Numbered from the stretch's first letter, positions 17,710 through 26,406 are shown. The stretch is 64,000 bases of DNA from Bacteroidales bacterium (GCA_015060965.1 SUXN01000004.1:41470-105469), one strand, 5' to 3'. Made by a program: numbers and translations. Notes: a model not told the origin generated them from the letters alone.

Positions 17710-18166
17710 TGCCCACATCGGACACTCCGCACAGTTCTTCGGCCTCCATAATATGTGACAGGCGCATCACGACCGTGTCACACGTTCCTTTTACAATGAA
17801 AGCCTCTTCACTGCCCACCTGATAAAGCGCACCGGCCGTAGAACCCTCACGGCGGCCGTCGTCGGCATATACACTGCAACAAAGAGTATCGGTAGAGAGA
17901 AGTTCACCACCCTCTCCGTCAAACGTCTCAACGCGTACAACAAGATTCTTGTAGCTGTACGAGGCATCGGTACGTGCCTCGACAGAGAGGAGATACCCGG
18001 TATTGTCCGTGGGTGTCAATGAGCCGTCATAGCAATAACTAAGGACATCATTTCTGCTCCACTTGCGCCCTTCGACGCTGTGGAATTCATGGAACAGCAC
18101 CTCTCCGCAGCTGCAGAGCAGTGCTGTCACAAGCAACAGAACCGTTTTACTCGCCTTTTGGAGCAT
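17660..18166 (-). CDS. gldH: GldH-like lipoprotein, 168 aa
   Basis: The start at 18166 gives a lipoprotein signal (VLLLVTALLCSC, lipidated Cys about residue 19). A longer frame would run back into ricT and is rejected. A beta-rich domain follows, ending in the GVSDVGIRL segment typical of GldH C-termini. GldH is named from gliding flavobacteria, but non-gliding Bacteroidales keep it beside ricT and holB, as here, where its role is unknown. It overlaps the ricT 3' end by 20 bp, and its 3' end runs 50 bp into the convergent rodA. Family assignment rests on context and weak motifs. Confidence 0.7.
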   Translation of the reverse strand: MLQKASKTVLLLVTALLCSCGEVLFHEFHSVEGRKWSRNDVLSYCYDGSLTPTDNTGYLLSVEARTDASYSYKNLVVRVETFDGEGGELLSTDTLCCSVYADDGRREGSTAGALYQVGSEEAFIVKGTCDTVVMRLSHIMEAEELCGVSDVGIRLCSSAHGLHQSSGM

Positions 18167-19325
18167 CCTTGCGCTTTCTGTCCCTACGGTCATTGTTCCT
18201 TCTCTGCTCGGGGCGGTTGTTGTTATTTCCGCCACCGCCCTTGCGACGCTTCTTGCCACCGCGTGAAGCATTGTCGAAGCGGTTGATGTTCTCCTGCTCA
18301 AGGAGGTCGGCCGAACGCTTGGGCTCCTGGGCACCACCTGCCTGAAGACTCTCGGGGCGCTCGCCACGCTTGTTCATCTCGATTACACTGAACGCACGGC
18401 GGCCTGTTATGGTAACAAGATTCGCAGGAATATGCTTGTCGGTGGAATATGTTATCTCACCGCGCATAATATCACACTTGAAGAAGTAATATGTACCGTC
18501 CTGTGTCTCGAGCTCAATGTCACGTGACGGCAGAGCACGCGAAGCCTCAACGTAAGCATCAACCTCATAGTTGAGACAACACTTGAGCTTTGCGCACTGA
18601 CCGGCAAGCTTCTGCGGGTTGAGGGAGATATCCTGGAAACGCGCTGCAGATGTCGATACCGAAACGAAATTGGTTGTGAAAGCAGCACAACAGAGTGGGC
18701 GGCCACAGGGACCGATACCGCCGATGCGGCCCGCCTCCTGACGTGCACCGATCTGCTTCATCTCAATCTTGATTTTGAACACATCGGCAAGCACCTTGAT
18801 GAGCTGACGGAAGTCGACACGGTTGTCGGCAATATAATAGAATATCGCCTTCTGACCGTCGCCCTGATACTCCACGTCACCGATTTTCATCTCAAGATTG
18901 AGGTCCTTAGCAATCTGACGCGAGCGTATCATGGTATCGTGTTCGCGAGCCTTGGCCTCCTCATATTTCTCCATGTCCACCGGACGTGCCTTGCGGTACA
19001 CACGCTTGAACTCACTCTCGGGAGTGAGACGGGTTTTCTTCAGCTGAAGCAGCACCAGACGGCCTGTCATCGTCACCTTACCTATGTCGTGACCGGGAGT
19101 AGCCTCAACGGCAACAATGTCACCCTTCTGCAAAGGGATGTTGTTGCTGTTCTTGTAGTAGCCCTTACGGGTATTCTTGAACTGCACCTCGACAATGTCG
19201 GTATACTCCTCGTTGCCGGGCACGCACGCAAGCCAGTCGAAAGTGTTGAGCGGAGCATCCATCTTGCCGCATCCCTTGCAGCAGATACCTGCACAGCCGT
19301 TGCTCTCCTTATATCTTTTATCCAT
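18147..19325 (-). CDS. ricT: PSP1-domain protein (RicT/YaaT family), 392 aa
   Basis: The PSP1 core spans about residues 40-270. It includes VDFRQLIKVLADVFKIKIEM, GGIGPCGRPLCCAAF, and the cysteine-rich KLAGQCAKLKCCLNYE. These cysteines resemble the Fe-S ligands of the Bacillus RicT/YaaT complex. The N-terminus adds a CxxxCCKGC cluster. The C-terminal 60 residues are a disordered Asn/Arg/Lys-rich tail (GGGGNNNNRPEQRRNN), perhaps RNA-binding. It starts one base after the holB stop. In Bacillus this family acts with RNase Y in mRNA maturation; the role in Bacteroidota is unknown. Confidence 0.88.
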   Translation of the reverse strand: MDKRYKESNGCAGICCKGCGKMDAPLNTFDWLACVPGNEEYTDIVEVQFKNTRKGYYKNSNNIPLQKGDIVAVEATPGHDIGKVTMTGRLVLLQLKKTRLTPESEFKRVYRKARPVDMEKYEEAKAREHDTMIRSRQIAKDLNLEMKIGDVEYQGDGQKAIFYYIADNRVDFRQLIKVLADVFKIKIEMKQIGARQEAGRIGGIGPCGRPLCCAAFTTNFVSVSTSAARFQDISLNPQKLAGQCAKLKCCLNYEVDAYVEASRALPSRDIELETQDGTYYFFKCDIMRGEITYSTDKHIPANLVTITGRRAFSVIEMNKRGERPESLQAGGAQEPKRSADLLEQENINRFDNASRGGKKRRKGGGGNNNNRPEQRRNNDRRDRKRKDAPKGE

Positions 19326-20459
19326 TTATCTATTTTTTATCAAAACAATCATCCTCAACGACATGTCGAAGAAGACCATTTTTGCATTTACATTCTGTTC
19401 AATATGTCTCTGGGCCTCGGAGAGTTCCTCCATTATGCCGAATATGTTACGTTCGTTCACAAAGGGGGAGAAACGCACCGAGAAGTTACGCTCGGCCTGC
19501 GACATATAAACCATGCTCTCCTCCTTGAAGTTCATTATGAAATTCTCGCGTATCATACGCTGGCAGTAGTCGAGCAAGCGCTTCTGACGCTCGCGTCCCA
19601 ATGCCGCCACCTGCTCGCTCCATGTCTTCATCGCACGTATGTCGCGTGCGTAAGCAACGCGCATAAGCTGCATGAAGAACTCAAGGTAACGCGCCTTGTC
19701 TTCACTCAACGACAGCAGCTCCTCGGCCTGCTCCCAGTTGCCAGCACTCTGCTGCGCAATCATCTTGGCATCCTCGAATGTGAGACCCATGCGAGCCTGC
19801 AAGGCATTCTCCATATCCTCTTGCGCGATGCGAGGCACCTCTACACGCTGTGTACGGCTCTGTATGGTGGCGATAATCTTGTCGGGTTCCTCCGACACAA
19901 GCAGGAACAATGTATCCTTGGGAGGCTCCTCTATGATCTTCAACAGCTTGTTGGAGCCCACCTCTTTCATCTTCTCGGGCAGCCAAATAATAACCACCTT
20001 CCAGCCTCCCTCGCGCGCCTGCATCGAGAGCTTATGCAATATCTCGGCACTCTCGCGCTCATATATCATCGGCTGCTGATTCTCAAGATCAAGTTTCTCG
20101 AGCCAATCGTCATAGCTGAAATAAGCCCCCTTCGAGAGTATCTCACGCCACTCGTTGATATAATCGTCACTCACAGGATTATCGCTGCCACCCTTCTTTT
20201 TCTTTACAGGAAAGACAAAGTGCAGGTCGCTGTGGATGAACTTCTTCAGCTTGACACATGCCGGACAGGCGCCACAGGCATCGCCCTGTCCCTTGCCGCA
20301 CAACAGATAGTTGGCAAGAGCAATGGCAATGGCAAGCTTGCCGTTGCCGCGCGGACCGGTTATGAGCAAGGCGTGCGCCAGACGGTTGCTGTCGACACTG
20401 CGGCGCAACTGCTCGATAACGCCCCTCTGCCCTATCACATCTTTGAAGAAAACACCCAT
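19326..20459 (-). CDS. holB: DNA polymerase III delta' subunit (HolB), 377 aa
   Basis: This is a clamp-loader AAA+ subunit. The N-terminus FKDVIGQRGVIEQLRRSV is followed by the P-loop-like GPRGNGKL (about residues 35-42), the zinc module CGKG...CGACPAC (about 56-70), and the sensor region LLKIIEEPPKDTLFLL. The downstream region is the collar domain. It is the middle gene of metF-holB-ricT-gldH: its ATG overlaps the metF stop (TGATG) and its stop abuts ricT. Confidence 0.93.
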   Translation of the reverse strand: MGVFFKDVIGQRGVIEQLRRSVDSNRLAHALLITGPRGNGKLAIAIALANYLLCGKGQGDACGACPACVKLKKFIHSDLHFVFPVKKKKGGSDNPVSDDYINEWREILSKGAYFSYDDWLEKLDLENQQPMIYERESAEILHKLSMQAREGGWKVVIIWLPEKMKEVGSNKLLKIIEEPPKDTLFLLVSEEPDKIIATIQSRTQRVEVPRIAQEDMENALQARMGLTFEDAKMIAQQSAGNWEQAEELLSLSEDKARYLEFFMQLMRVAYARDIRAMKTWSEQVAALGRERQKRLLDYCQRMIRENFIMNFKEESMVYMSQAERNFSVRFSPFVNERNIFGIMEELSEAQRHIEQNVNAKMVFFDMSLRMIVLIKNR

Positions 20460-21412
20460 CAGTATATCGCCTTTGCTATGTCATAAACACTATCGAACGC
20501 GTTAAGAGTATAAAAATGAATACTCGGAACGCCATGCTCCATCAGCTCTCGACACTGCCTTATGCCCCACTCGCGCCCCACCTGAGCAACCGACGCATCG
20601 TCCTTGCAACGCTCAATCTCGGCAACAAGCTCCGCAGGAAGGTCCACACGGAAAGTCTTGGGCAGCACATTCAGCTGTGACAGGCGGTGTATCGGCTTTA
20701 TTCCCGGGATAATGGGGATTGTTATTCCCGCTGCGCGCGCACGCTCCACAAAAGAGAAATATTTGCGGTTGTCGAAGAACATCTGTGTCACCGCATATGC
20801 AGCACCCTCGTCAGCCTTCTGCTTGAGCACGGCAAGGTCGCTCTCCATATTAGGTGCCTCCTCGTGCTTCTCGGGGTAGCACGCCACACCGAACGAGAAC
20901 GGCACGCCCTTCTCCTTCATTGCCGAGCCGTCAGCAAAGAAACCCTCGTTGAAACGGTTCACCTGACGCACAAGGTCAATGGCATGCACATTGCCCTTCT
21001 TTGCAGGAGCAGTATTCGCATCACCCTTGCACTTGTCACCACGCAGCACAAGGATATCGTTGATACCCGACAGTTGCAGGTCTATGAGCGCATACTCGGT
21101 ATCATCGAGCGTGTAGCCGTCACAAAGGATATGCGGCACCACCGGCACATTGTAGCGGTGATGTATTGCAGTAGCCACAGCCACAGTGCCCGGACGGCGG
21201 CGTATGCTGCTCAGCTTGAACGTTCCGTTGCCCAGATTCTGGTACACAGGCTCGCTGTGGTGGGTTGTTATGTTTATATATCCTGGATTGAACTCCATAA
21301 GACGGTCGATGTTACCGAACAATTTTCCGGTACCCGTGCCCTTGAGCGGAGGCAGAACCTCGAACGAAAAGGCAGTCTTCTCAGAGGAGTTTATGTAGTC
21401 TATTACTCGCAT
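20459..21412 (-). CDS. metF: 5,10-methylenetetrahydrofolate reductase (MetF), 317 aa
   Basis: This FAD-dependent TIM-barrel enzyme makes 5-methyl-THF for methionine synthesis. Family signatures are FSFEVLPPLKG near the N-terminus, ITTHHSEP, the DILVLRGD loop, FSFGVACYPEKH, VTQMFFDN, and PIIPGIKPI. The length is typical. It is the first gene of a minus-strand operon with holB, ricT and gldH. A TATTTTTG at 21449-21456 could be its -7 box, but no TTTG stands at the right distance. I saw no S-adenosylmethionine or cobalamin riboswitch in the leader. Confidence 0.96.
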   Translation of the reverse strand: MRVIDYINSSEKTAFSFEVLPPLKGTGTGKLFGNIDRLMEFNPGYINITTHHSEPVYQNLGNGTFKLSSIRRRPGTVAVATAIHHRYNVPVVPHILCDGYTLDDTEYALIDLQLSGINDILVLRGDKCKGDANTAPAKKGNVHAIDLVRQVNRFNEGFFADGSAMKEKGVPFSFGVACYPEKHEEAPNMESDLAVLKQKADEGAAYAVTQMFFDNRKYFSFVERARAAGITIPIIPGIKPIHRLSQLNVLPKTFRVDLPAELVAEIERCKDDASVAQVGREWGIRQCRELMEHGVPSIHFYTLNAFDSVYDIAKAIY

Positions 21413-21730
21413 CTAACGTATCTATTTATCCTAATTTCGCATAAAACGCAAAAATAGAAAAAAAAATCGTTTTTCGTCTCCTTCAGGCAGAAAAACGAAC
21501 AAAACAGCACAAAAAAGAAGCTACAAAAAGAGCGACACTCGGGCTGCTCCACTTTCAAAACTCCCTCCCCCTACGGGTACTCCCTCTTTAAAAAGCGGGA
21601 GAGTAGTTGTACCGCGTGGGTTACTGCAAGGCTGCATTATCAATGGATCTTAAAACCGCAAGCGTTGTCATTCTATATTTGCACTGTCATTGACTCATTT
21701 TGCTTTTCGCAACCCAAACGGCATAAGTTA

Positions 21731-21782
21731 AACTCCTCCTCTGCCTGAGGGGAGGTGCCAGTTTACTGGCGGAGGGGTGGGA
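21731..21782. repeat. CTCC-rich dispersed repeat
   Basis: AACTCCTCC...GGGGAGGTGCCAGTTTACTGGCGGAGGGGTGGG shares its block order with 33931-34030 and shorter motifs at 22043-22093 and 33671-33722. It contains nested short inverted repeats (GCCAGT/ACTGGC). It is non-coding. Confidence 0.5.
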
Positions 21783-21868
21783 GTGCTACGTTTGACCTGT
21801 TGCTGCAAAACTCGTCGATAACAAAACAAAAGAGCATTGGTTCGTTCATTGTTACACTAATGAACTCA

Positions 21869-21992
21869 CCGATAACAAAACGTTGTTTTGTCATTCCGAG
21901 CGAGTGAAACGACGAGGAATCTCAAAAACGTGCACAAGAGATTTTTTCGGGCAAAGCCCTCAACAACACGTCTCCTATCGTCGAAATGACAA
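21869..21992. repeat. Dispersed repeat with CCGATAACAAAACG end
   Basis: The 31 bp at 21869-21899 are the exact reverse complement of 63970-64000, and 24 or more of them recur at 31439-31470. The last 56 bp (21937-21992) recur exactly at 54447-54502. Inside is the common GTCATTCCGAG...GGAATCTC arm. Confidence 0.6.
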
Positions 21993-22062
21993 AACACCAA
22001 TTTTCAGCAGACTTGCTATAGACAATGTGTCATATAGTTTTAGCCCCTCACCGCTCCGCGGA

Positions 22063-22090
22063 GCTCCCCTTGATCACAAGCAAGGGGAGC
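22063..22090. repeat. Perfect 10-bp hairpin, CTCC family
   Basis: GCTCCCCTTG and CAAGGGGAGC enclose an 8-nt loop, followed on the plus strand by a T-run. The hairpin at 33690-33717 has the same arm and loop lengths with different paired bases. No plus-strand gene precedes it, so a terminator role is doubtful. Confidence 0.5.
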
Positions 22091-22148
22091 AGTTTTTTGT
22101 TTTATTTACCTTTGGGAAACATTAAAGCAAGCGTTTTCACCTTTCAGT

Positions 22149-24218
22149 TTACTCACAAACAGGGCGGACACAGCGACCGTAACTACGATCCTCTGTATGC
22201 CAATCCTCATAGAAATCATCAAAACTTAAATAATATGCACTATAACACCAAAACTCGCCTAATGAACTTGACCAAAAATAACCATTTTCCCCTCTACCAA
22301 CTAATTCTGTTCCGACTTTATATCCTGTAGCAGGCAAAAATATGTGATTTCCATTTGGACCAGTAACTATCACCCCATCGACTCCATTAACTTCAGACAA
22401 GACCCACTTACACTCATAATACAACTCTTTTAACTCGTCTCTTGTCGGCATACGCCAACTGCCACCCCATTTAACATGGGCAACATCATCCTCAGGTTCA
22501 AGAATTCTTTTTCCATCATCAAGATACCCATCATCCCCCCCATCATATGTATACTTTTCGAGGGATCCAAAAGAATAGTCACCCCATTTATAGGTTTCCC
22601 ATTCGTAATAATTTTTTTCCTCCGTCTCACCCCATGCGTAGTAACCGCCATACTCCTCGGGCTTTGTTGCACCCACATTGCAGCAGGCCCATTTGACACT
22701 GAGACCAAGGTCAACTGCATGGACGTGGTTGGCATCGTTGCAGGCGTTGTCTTGCTTAAGAGTAAATATTTGAGGTTCACTCCAACCATTATACGTTAAA
22801 GAGAATCCGCCTTTAGTATAAACTCCTAATTTCACATCCTTATATCCATCGACGAAACTATCGGAATTTAACGTAATCTCTACTTCAACGTCATCAGTGT
22901 TTGGCTGTGACGACACCCCTTCGGGGGGCGTGTAGCCAAGAGTGAACTTAGAAGGGAAATAAGTGTAGTTATCTTTATCATCCAAATAGTAAATACCCCA
23001 TTCTAAAAGATTGTCCAAAGAGGTTATATAGCCCGACACGGTGCATTTGAATGTAACATCTTCACCGCTGCTTTGTTGAGAATTCTGTTCAAAATCGGTA
23101 ATATATGCATCTAAAGCACTGTATTTATATTTTTCGCTATACTTTATATGATTTTCACTGACCTTGTTATTAGAATCCTTTAACCTCAACGATTTGAGAT
23201 AGGCCCGGAAGTAATATGTATCACCCTTATGTGGCATTTCAAAAGTCAGCATCATATATTGGGGTGATGATATGCTGCAATCCAGCAGGGCTTCGTACTG
23301 ATAAGGTTGGGTATACCAACTCAAATAAGGAACTGAGCCATTGCGACCGACAACTCCCCAATATACTATATTCTTGGTTACACTCTCGGGTTCGGTGTAA
23401 TAGAGGTGATACAAATGAGACGGGACAGTACTTGCATTTTCTATAGTTACATAAACATTAATATTCCCATTGCCATCATTTGATATCTCTTCAATTTTTA
23501 TACTGCAATCGCCATACATCGCTCGCCTTTGACGTTCATACAAAGAGTTTGCATTACCTTCTATGATGGCTTTCAATGACGATATTGTCGCGCTAATAGG
23601 GAATGGCAACAATCCTATTATTCCATCAGCTCCAATATTCATCAAGTCATTCAGGAATTTATATGTATCGGCATCGAACAAATCTGCACCAAGCGTTCCT
23701 GCATCAGCAATATTACCAAGTATATCGGACATTCCTCCTAAATCATCAATGCCAAAAGAGCCGGACTCGCCTGCACGTGTTAAAGATTTTGTAAACTTCG
23801 GTGAACCATTTTTTACAAAATGACCATTCAGTTGGCCTTCAGAATCAAACCAACTGAATAGGTAACCTTCATCGGAATGTGTGACGTTAACACAAATATT
23901 CCGGTTTCTGACCTCGACGACCTTTCCCGCATCATTCAAAAGGAAACATAGACCATTGGCGGTTGTGTCGGACATTTCGGAAAGATAGTAATACATACAA
24001 CCCTTTTCATTGTCATAATAGGCAAGAATTGAGATATCACCTGAATAGATACCATCGTTCCACCCTTGCAATTTATCTACAGGGATTCTTTTAAAACCAG
24101 TCTCAGACACAGGAGGATTTCCTGAATTATGTTCTTCTGATTCTGAACAGCTTAATATAAACAAAAACAGAATTAAACAAAAAAGTGAAGAGAACTTTTT
24201 ATAACAATAGAATTTCAT
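22149..24218 (-). CDS. Large lipoprotein with C-terminal FISUMP domain, 689 aa
   Basis: A lipoprotein signal (LILFLFILSC) predicts outer-membrane or surface anchoring. The middle (about 60-490) is not recognised; it is rich in Tyr, Asp and Asn and looks beta-structured. Residues about 497-689 are a FISUMP domain (named from Fibrobacter major paralogous proteins): VDLGLSVKWACCNVGAT, YYAWGET, WRMPTRDELKEL, LPATGYKVG, YFWSSS and RCVRPV at the end. FISUMP proteins are abundant surface proteins of unknown function in Bacteroidota. It stands alone between repeat-rich spacers, which suggests an accessory locus. Its base composition is more AT-rich than the metF operon. Confidence 0.85.
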   Translation of the reverse strand: MKFYCYKKFSSLFCLILFLFILSCSESEEHNSGNPPVSETGFKRIPVDKLQGWNDGIYSGDISILAYYDNEKGCMYYYLSEMSDTTANGLCFLLNDAGKVVEVRNRNICVNVTHSDEGYLFSWFDSEGQLNGHFVKNGSPKFTKSLTRAGESGSFGIDDLGGMSDILGNIADAGTLGADLFDADTYKFLNDLMNIGADGIIGLLPFPISATISSLKAIIEGNANSLYERQRRAMYGDCSIKIEEISNDGNGNINVYVTIENASTVPSHLYHLYYTEPESVTKNIVYWGVVGRNGSVPYLSWYTQPYQYEALLDCSISSPQYMMLTFEMPHKGDTYYFRAYLKSLRLKDSNNKVSENHIKYSEKYKYSALDAYITDFEQNSQQSSGEDVTFKCTVSGYITSLDNLLEWGIYYLDDKDNYTYFPSKFTLGYTPPEGVSSQPNTDDVEVEITLNSDSFVDGYKDVKLGVYTKGGFSLTYNGWSEPQIFTLKQDNACNDANHVHAVDLGLSVKWACCNVGATKPEEYGGYYAWGETEEKNYYEWETYKWGDYSFGSLEKYTYDGGDDGYLDDGKRILEPEDDVAHVKWGGSWRMPTRDELKELYYECKWVLSEVNGVDGVIVTGPNGNHIFLPATGYKVGTELVGRGENGYFWSSSLGEFWCYSAYYLSFDDFYEDWHTEDRSYGRCVRPVCE

Positions 24219-24320
24219 ACTGTATAATTTTTTAAAACCTTTGTTTTAACGACTTTACAAAAGAAGCAAATCTTTTTCATATTCAGCCCAAAAACGCAAA
24301 TTATTATATTCACAAAGTAA

Positions 24321-24508
24321 GAAGCTGTTTAAATTTCTTTCGAAAATAATGATTACATTGCAACAAGTTGTGCTTGCCTTTTTATGTTCTTTTTTGTCTG
24401 TTTTTCCCTTTTTCGCAGTTACATAGCCCGCTATGCGCCTTTGAAAAATGAAAAACCATCCTAAAAAAGACCTATAAAAATTTCAAGGACATAAATTTAA
24501 ACAGCTTC
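24321..24508 (-). mobile_element. MITE-like element, copy 2 (188 bp, inverted)
   Basis: It has the same 16-bp terminal inverted repeats as copy 1 and flanking TAA at 24318-24320 and 24509-24511. The core GGCGCATAGCGGGCTATGTAAC is on the minus strand. The arm towards 24321 has diverged most from the other copies. It fills the spacer between the FISUMP gene and the PepSY-like genes together with a terminator at 24593-24631. Confidence 0.8.
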
Positions 24509-24592
24509 TAAAGAATCTTCTTTATGCGAAGATATATAAAATAACCTATCGTTTACCCCCCTGTTATAAATGTTAATACAATGAAAAATACG

Positions 24593-24631
24593 CAAAAAGG
24601 AAGGGATGCACCCTCACAGGCGCATCCCTTC
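24593..24631 (-). terminator. Terminator after the PepSY-like lipoprotein gene
   Basis: Perfect 10-bp arms GAAGGGATGC and GCATCCCTTC with a 12-nt loop are followed on the minus strand by CTTTTT. Confidence 0.75.
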
Positions 24632-24655
24632 GATACTCTTTATAATCAGTATAGT

Positions 24656-25474
24656 TTATTTCAAAATCTCACCTTCGGCTGTAACATTCACCACCACATC
24701 GGCACCGCCGGCTCTCTCAAGCTCTACCTCGTAGAACTCTACGCCACCGGGACGCTGGACAAAGTCGGCGCTGTCAATGACATACTGCGGATAGGCCGCG
24801 GAAAGGGCCTGGAACACTGCATCGGGCAGGAGGTCTACAGACACATCCCAGTCGGTCTGCACCCAGTTGTCGTTGCTGTCGAAGTATACATCCTTCTCGG
24901 TCACGCCGTCCACAATGTCAACATCGAGCAGGCCGTTGGCATCGTACTCATAGCTGACGATGCGTGCATTGGGGTAGTTCTCGCTGATGAAAGAGCGGAC
25001 AGCATCGCTGAGAACCGGCTTTGTTCCGGGCTCGCCGGTAGCAGTGTCAAGAATAACACCGTCGGGAGACACGTATACCATAATGGACACATTGCCCTTG
25101 TCAAGTTCTACAGCATAATAGCTTATTGTCTCGCGCTCCACGAAATCAGCCTCATCAACTCTGTAGTCGGGATAAGCCTCGGTAACTGCACTCAACACCG
25201 GCTGCGGAATGTCGGCACGCTTCACGTCCCAAGTTGTATATACCCAGTTACTCTGCGAGTTGAAGTACACATCCTTTACCTTGCCGTCGTGGAGAATCTC
25301 GACCTCAAGAAGGCCGTTCTTCTCAAACTCCGAACTGCGGATTTTCGCTCCCTGGTAACGGGCATCAATGAATTCTGTCACTGCGTTGTTGAGTGGAACG
25401 TTGTTGTCGTCGTCATCGCTGCACGCCACAAACGCAAACAGCGAGAATAGAATGATTGGAAATAGTTTTTTCAT
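24656..25474 (-). CDS. Lipoprotein with two PepSY-like repeats, 272 aa
   Basis: The N-terminus MKKLFPIILFSLFAFVAC is a lipoprotein signal with an acidic stretch (SDDDDNN) after the Cys, a common surface-export signature in Bacteroidota. The rest is two tandem PepSY-like modules (about 28-145 and 152-272), each with the pattern FIxxxYPxAxI...GLLxVxIxDG...KDVYFxSxxNWVxTxWDV...AYPxYxVDxADFV. The family is of unknown function; PepSY-like domains are often inhibitors or ligand-binding. The next gene upstream is a shorter single-module paralogue. Confidence 0.85.
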   Translation of the reverse strand: MKKLFPIILFSLFAFVACSDDDDNNVPLNNAVTEFIDARYQGAKIRSSEFEKNGLLEVEILHDGKVKDVYFNSQSNWVYTTWDVKRADIPQPVLSAVTEAYPDYRVDEADFVERETISYYAVELDKGNVSIMVYVSPDGVILDTATGEPGTKPVLSDAVRSFISENYPNARIVSYEYDANGLLDVDIVDGVTEKDVYFDSNDNWVQTDWDVSVDLLPDAVFQALSAAYPQYVIDSADFVQRPGGVEFYEVELERAGGADVVVNVTAEGEILK

Positions 25475-25533
25475 AATCTTTTTAGTTGTTTCAATGTTGG
25501 AAATAGTCTTATAGTTGTCTCTTTTGTCTTTTA

Positions 25534-25974
25534 TCAGTCATCAATATCAACAATCTCAAAATCGTTGTTGAACTTAAGCTCAAGTTTGTTCGAGAGCTTC
25601 AGGTCATAACCTCTGCGGTCGCGCTCAATCTTCAGTACCTTTTCATTTGGATAGTTGGCATTGAGGTAGCTCTTTATGGGAGCAGGAATTATCGCTGCAG
25701 GGACCTCGCCATAACGGCAGTCTACCTCTTCCCAGTTACCCTTGCTCGAGAACTCGAGTTTCGTGCCGTCGGCAAGCATAACCTCGTATGAGCTAACGAG
25801 GAAATCGGTTTCAAGCTTTGCGTATGAAATCTTTGCATTCGCAAAATTCTCGTTGAGGAAACTCTGAGCCTGGGCAGGCAACTGGTTCTTGCTTATCACC
25901 TTATCGTTACCGACAAATGCATGTGCTGCACTGAAAGAAATAGCTAACACTAATAAAACAAAAATCTTTTTCAT
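25534..25974 (-). CDS. Secreted PepSY-like protein, 146 aa
   Basis: A Sec signal peptide (IFVLLVLAISFSAAHA) is followed by one PepSY-like module: LPAQAQSFLNENFANAKISYAKLE, FSSKGNWEEVDCRYG, and SYLNANYPNEKVLKIERD. Lacking a lipobox, it should be periplasmic. It shares the WEE/WVQ-type core with the neighbouring lipoprotein 59 bp downstream, so the pair likely arose by duplication and may be cotranscribed. Function unknown. Confidence 0.85.
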   Translation of the reverse strand: MKKIFVLLVLAISFSAAHAFVGNDKVISKNQLPAQAQSFLNENFANAKISYAKLETDFLVSSYEVMLADGTKLEFSSKGNWEEVDCRYGEVPAAIIPAPIKSYLNANYPNEKVLKIERDRRGYDLKLSNKLELKFNNDFEIVDIDD

Positions 25975-26018
25975 AATGGTCAGTTGTTTAGTTATTCTTT
26001 AAAACGTTTATTATCTCA

Positions 26019-26049
26019 TTTGGTTTACTATTGTAATTGTTTATCTTTG
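26019..26049 (+). promoter_or_regulatory. Orphan consensus promoter on the plus strand
   Basis: TTTG at 26019-26022, a 19-bp spacer, and TATCTTTG at 26042-26049 fit the Bacteroides consensus. No plus-strand gene follows for 3 kb. A transcript from about 26056 would run into the hairpin at 26168-26206, so a small RNA is possible. Confidence 0.4.
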
Positions 26050-26162
26050 CCGCAGATGCTGTTTTTTCTCCATCACCCACACCTTTCAAACAATTTCCAC
26101 TGCAAAGATTATATGCAATTATGAAATGAATCTGAAATTTCATTCCATTTTCAAGAAAAATC

Positions 26163-26206
26163 AAAAAAACGTGGGTGACCCAAAAGTAAAATGAGTCACC
26201 CACGTT
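26163..26206 (-). terminator. Terminator for the epimerase-PAP2 transcript
   Basis: Perfect 12-bp arms AACGTGGGTGAC and GTCACCCACGTT enclose a 15-nt loop (26168-26206). Read on the minus strand they are followed by seven T. The PAP2 gene ends 218 bp upstream of it, with a repeat element between. Confidence 0.65.
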
Positions 26207-26218
26207 TGTAGGGAGGTT

Positions 26219-26406
26219 GGATAAAAAGAGCTATTTTTAGGCTTGCGAAGCCTGAAAAAACGCAACCGACGCTGTAATGCGAGAGCAGAGAGTGCCCGCA
26301 TTCTATGCCGAGCTACGAGGAGGAAAAGCCACTTTAGTGGATTAATTTACTAAGCGTAAATGAGTATTTTTCGGGCAAGCGTAACAACAAAAGAGCCTTT
26401 TTAGTC
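26219..26406. repeat. Small inverted-repeat element, copy B
   Basis: The ends GGATAAAAAGAGCT and (minus strand) GACTAAAAAGGCTC are imperfect inverted repeats. The blocks TTTAGGCTTGCGAAGCCT and TTTACT...TAAATGAG.ATTTTT match copy A at 6735-6841. Copy B has about 60 extra bp in the middle. It lies 17 bp from the PAP2 stop. Confidence 0.5.

Larger units (their letters stand above)
21413..22148. other. 736-bp non-coding spacer with several dispersed repeats
   Basis: No gene is supported here. From left to right there is an A-rich metF leader; unique low-information DNA; a CTCC-rich repeat at 21731-21782; an element opening with CCGATAACAAAACG at 21869 and ending about 21992; and a perfect hairpin at 22063-22090. 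It separates conserved genes from the accessory FISUMP region. Confidence 0.7.

Noticed and set aside
18939..20486. A 515-codon plus-strand open frame across ricT and holB
   Set aside because: It is antisense to two well-supported genes. Its translation is rich in His, Leu and Cys with no recognisable domain, as expected for a shadow of GC-biased codons.
21413..21480. Methionine-related riboswitch in front of metF
   Set aside because: The leader is only A/T-rich with no conserved S-adenosylmethionine or cobalamin riboswitch core.
24581..25450. A 289-codon plus-strand open frame opposite the PepSY-like lipoprotein
   Set aside because: It begins in the terminator and mirrors the lipoprotein codons. 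No signal or motif is seen.
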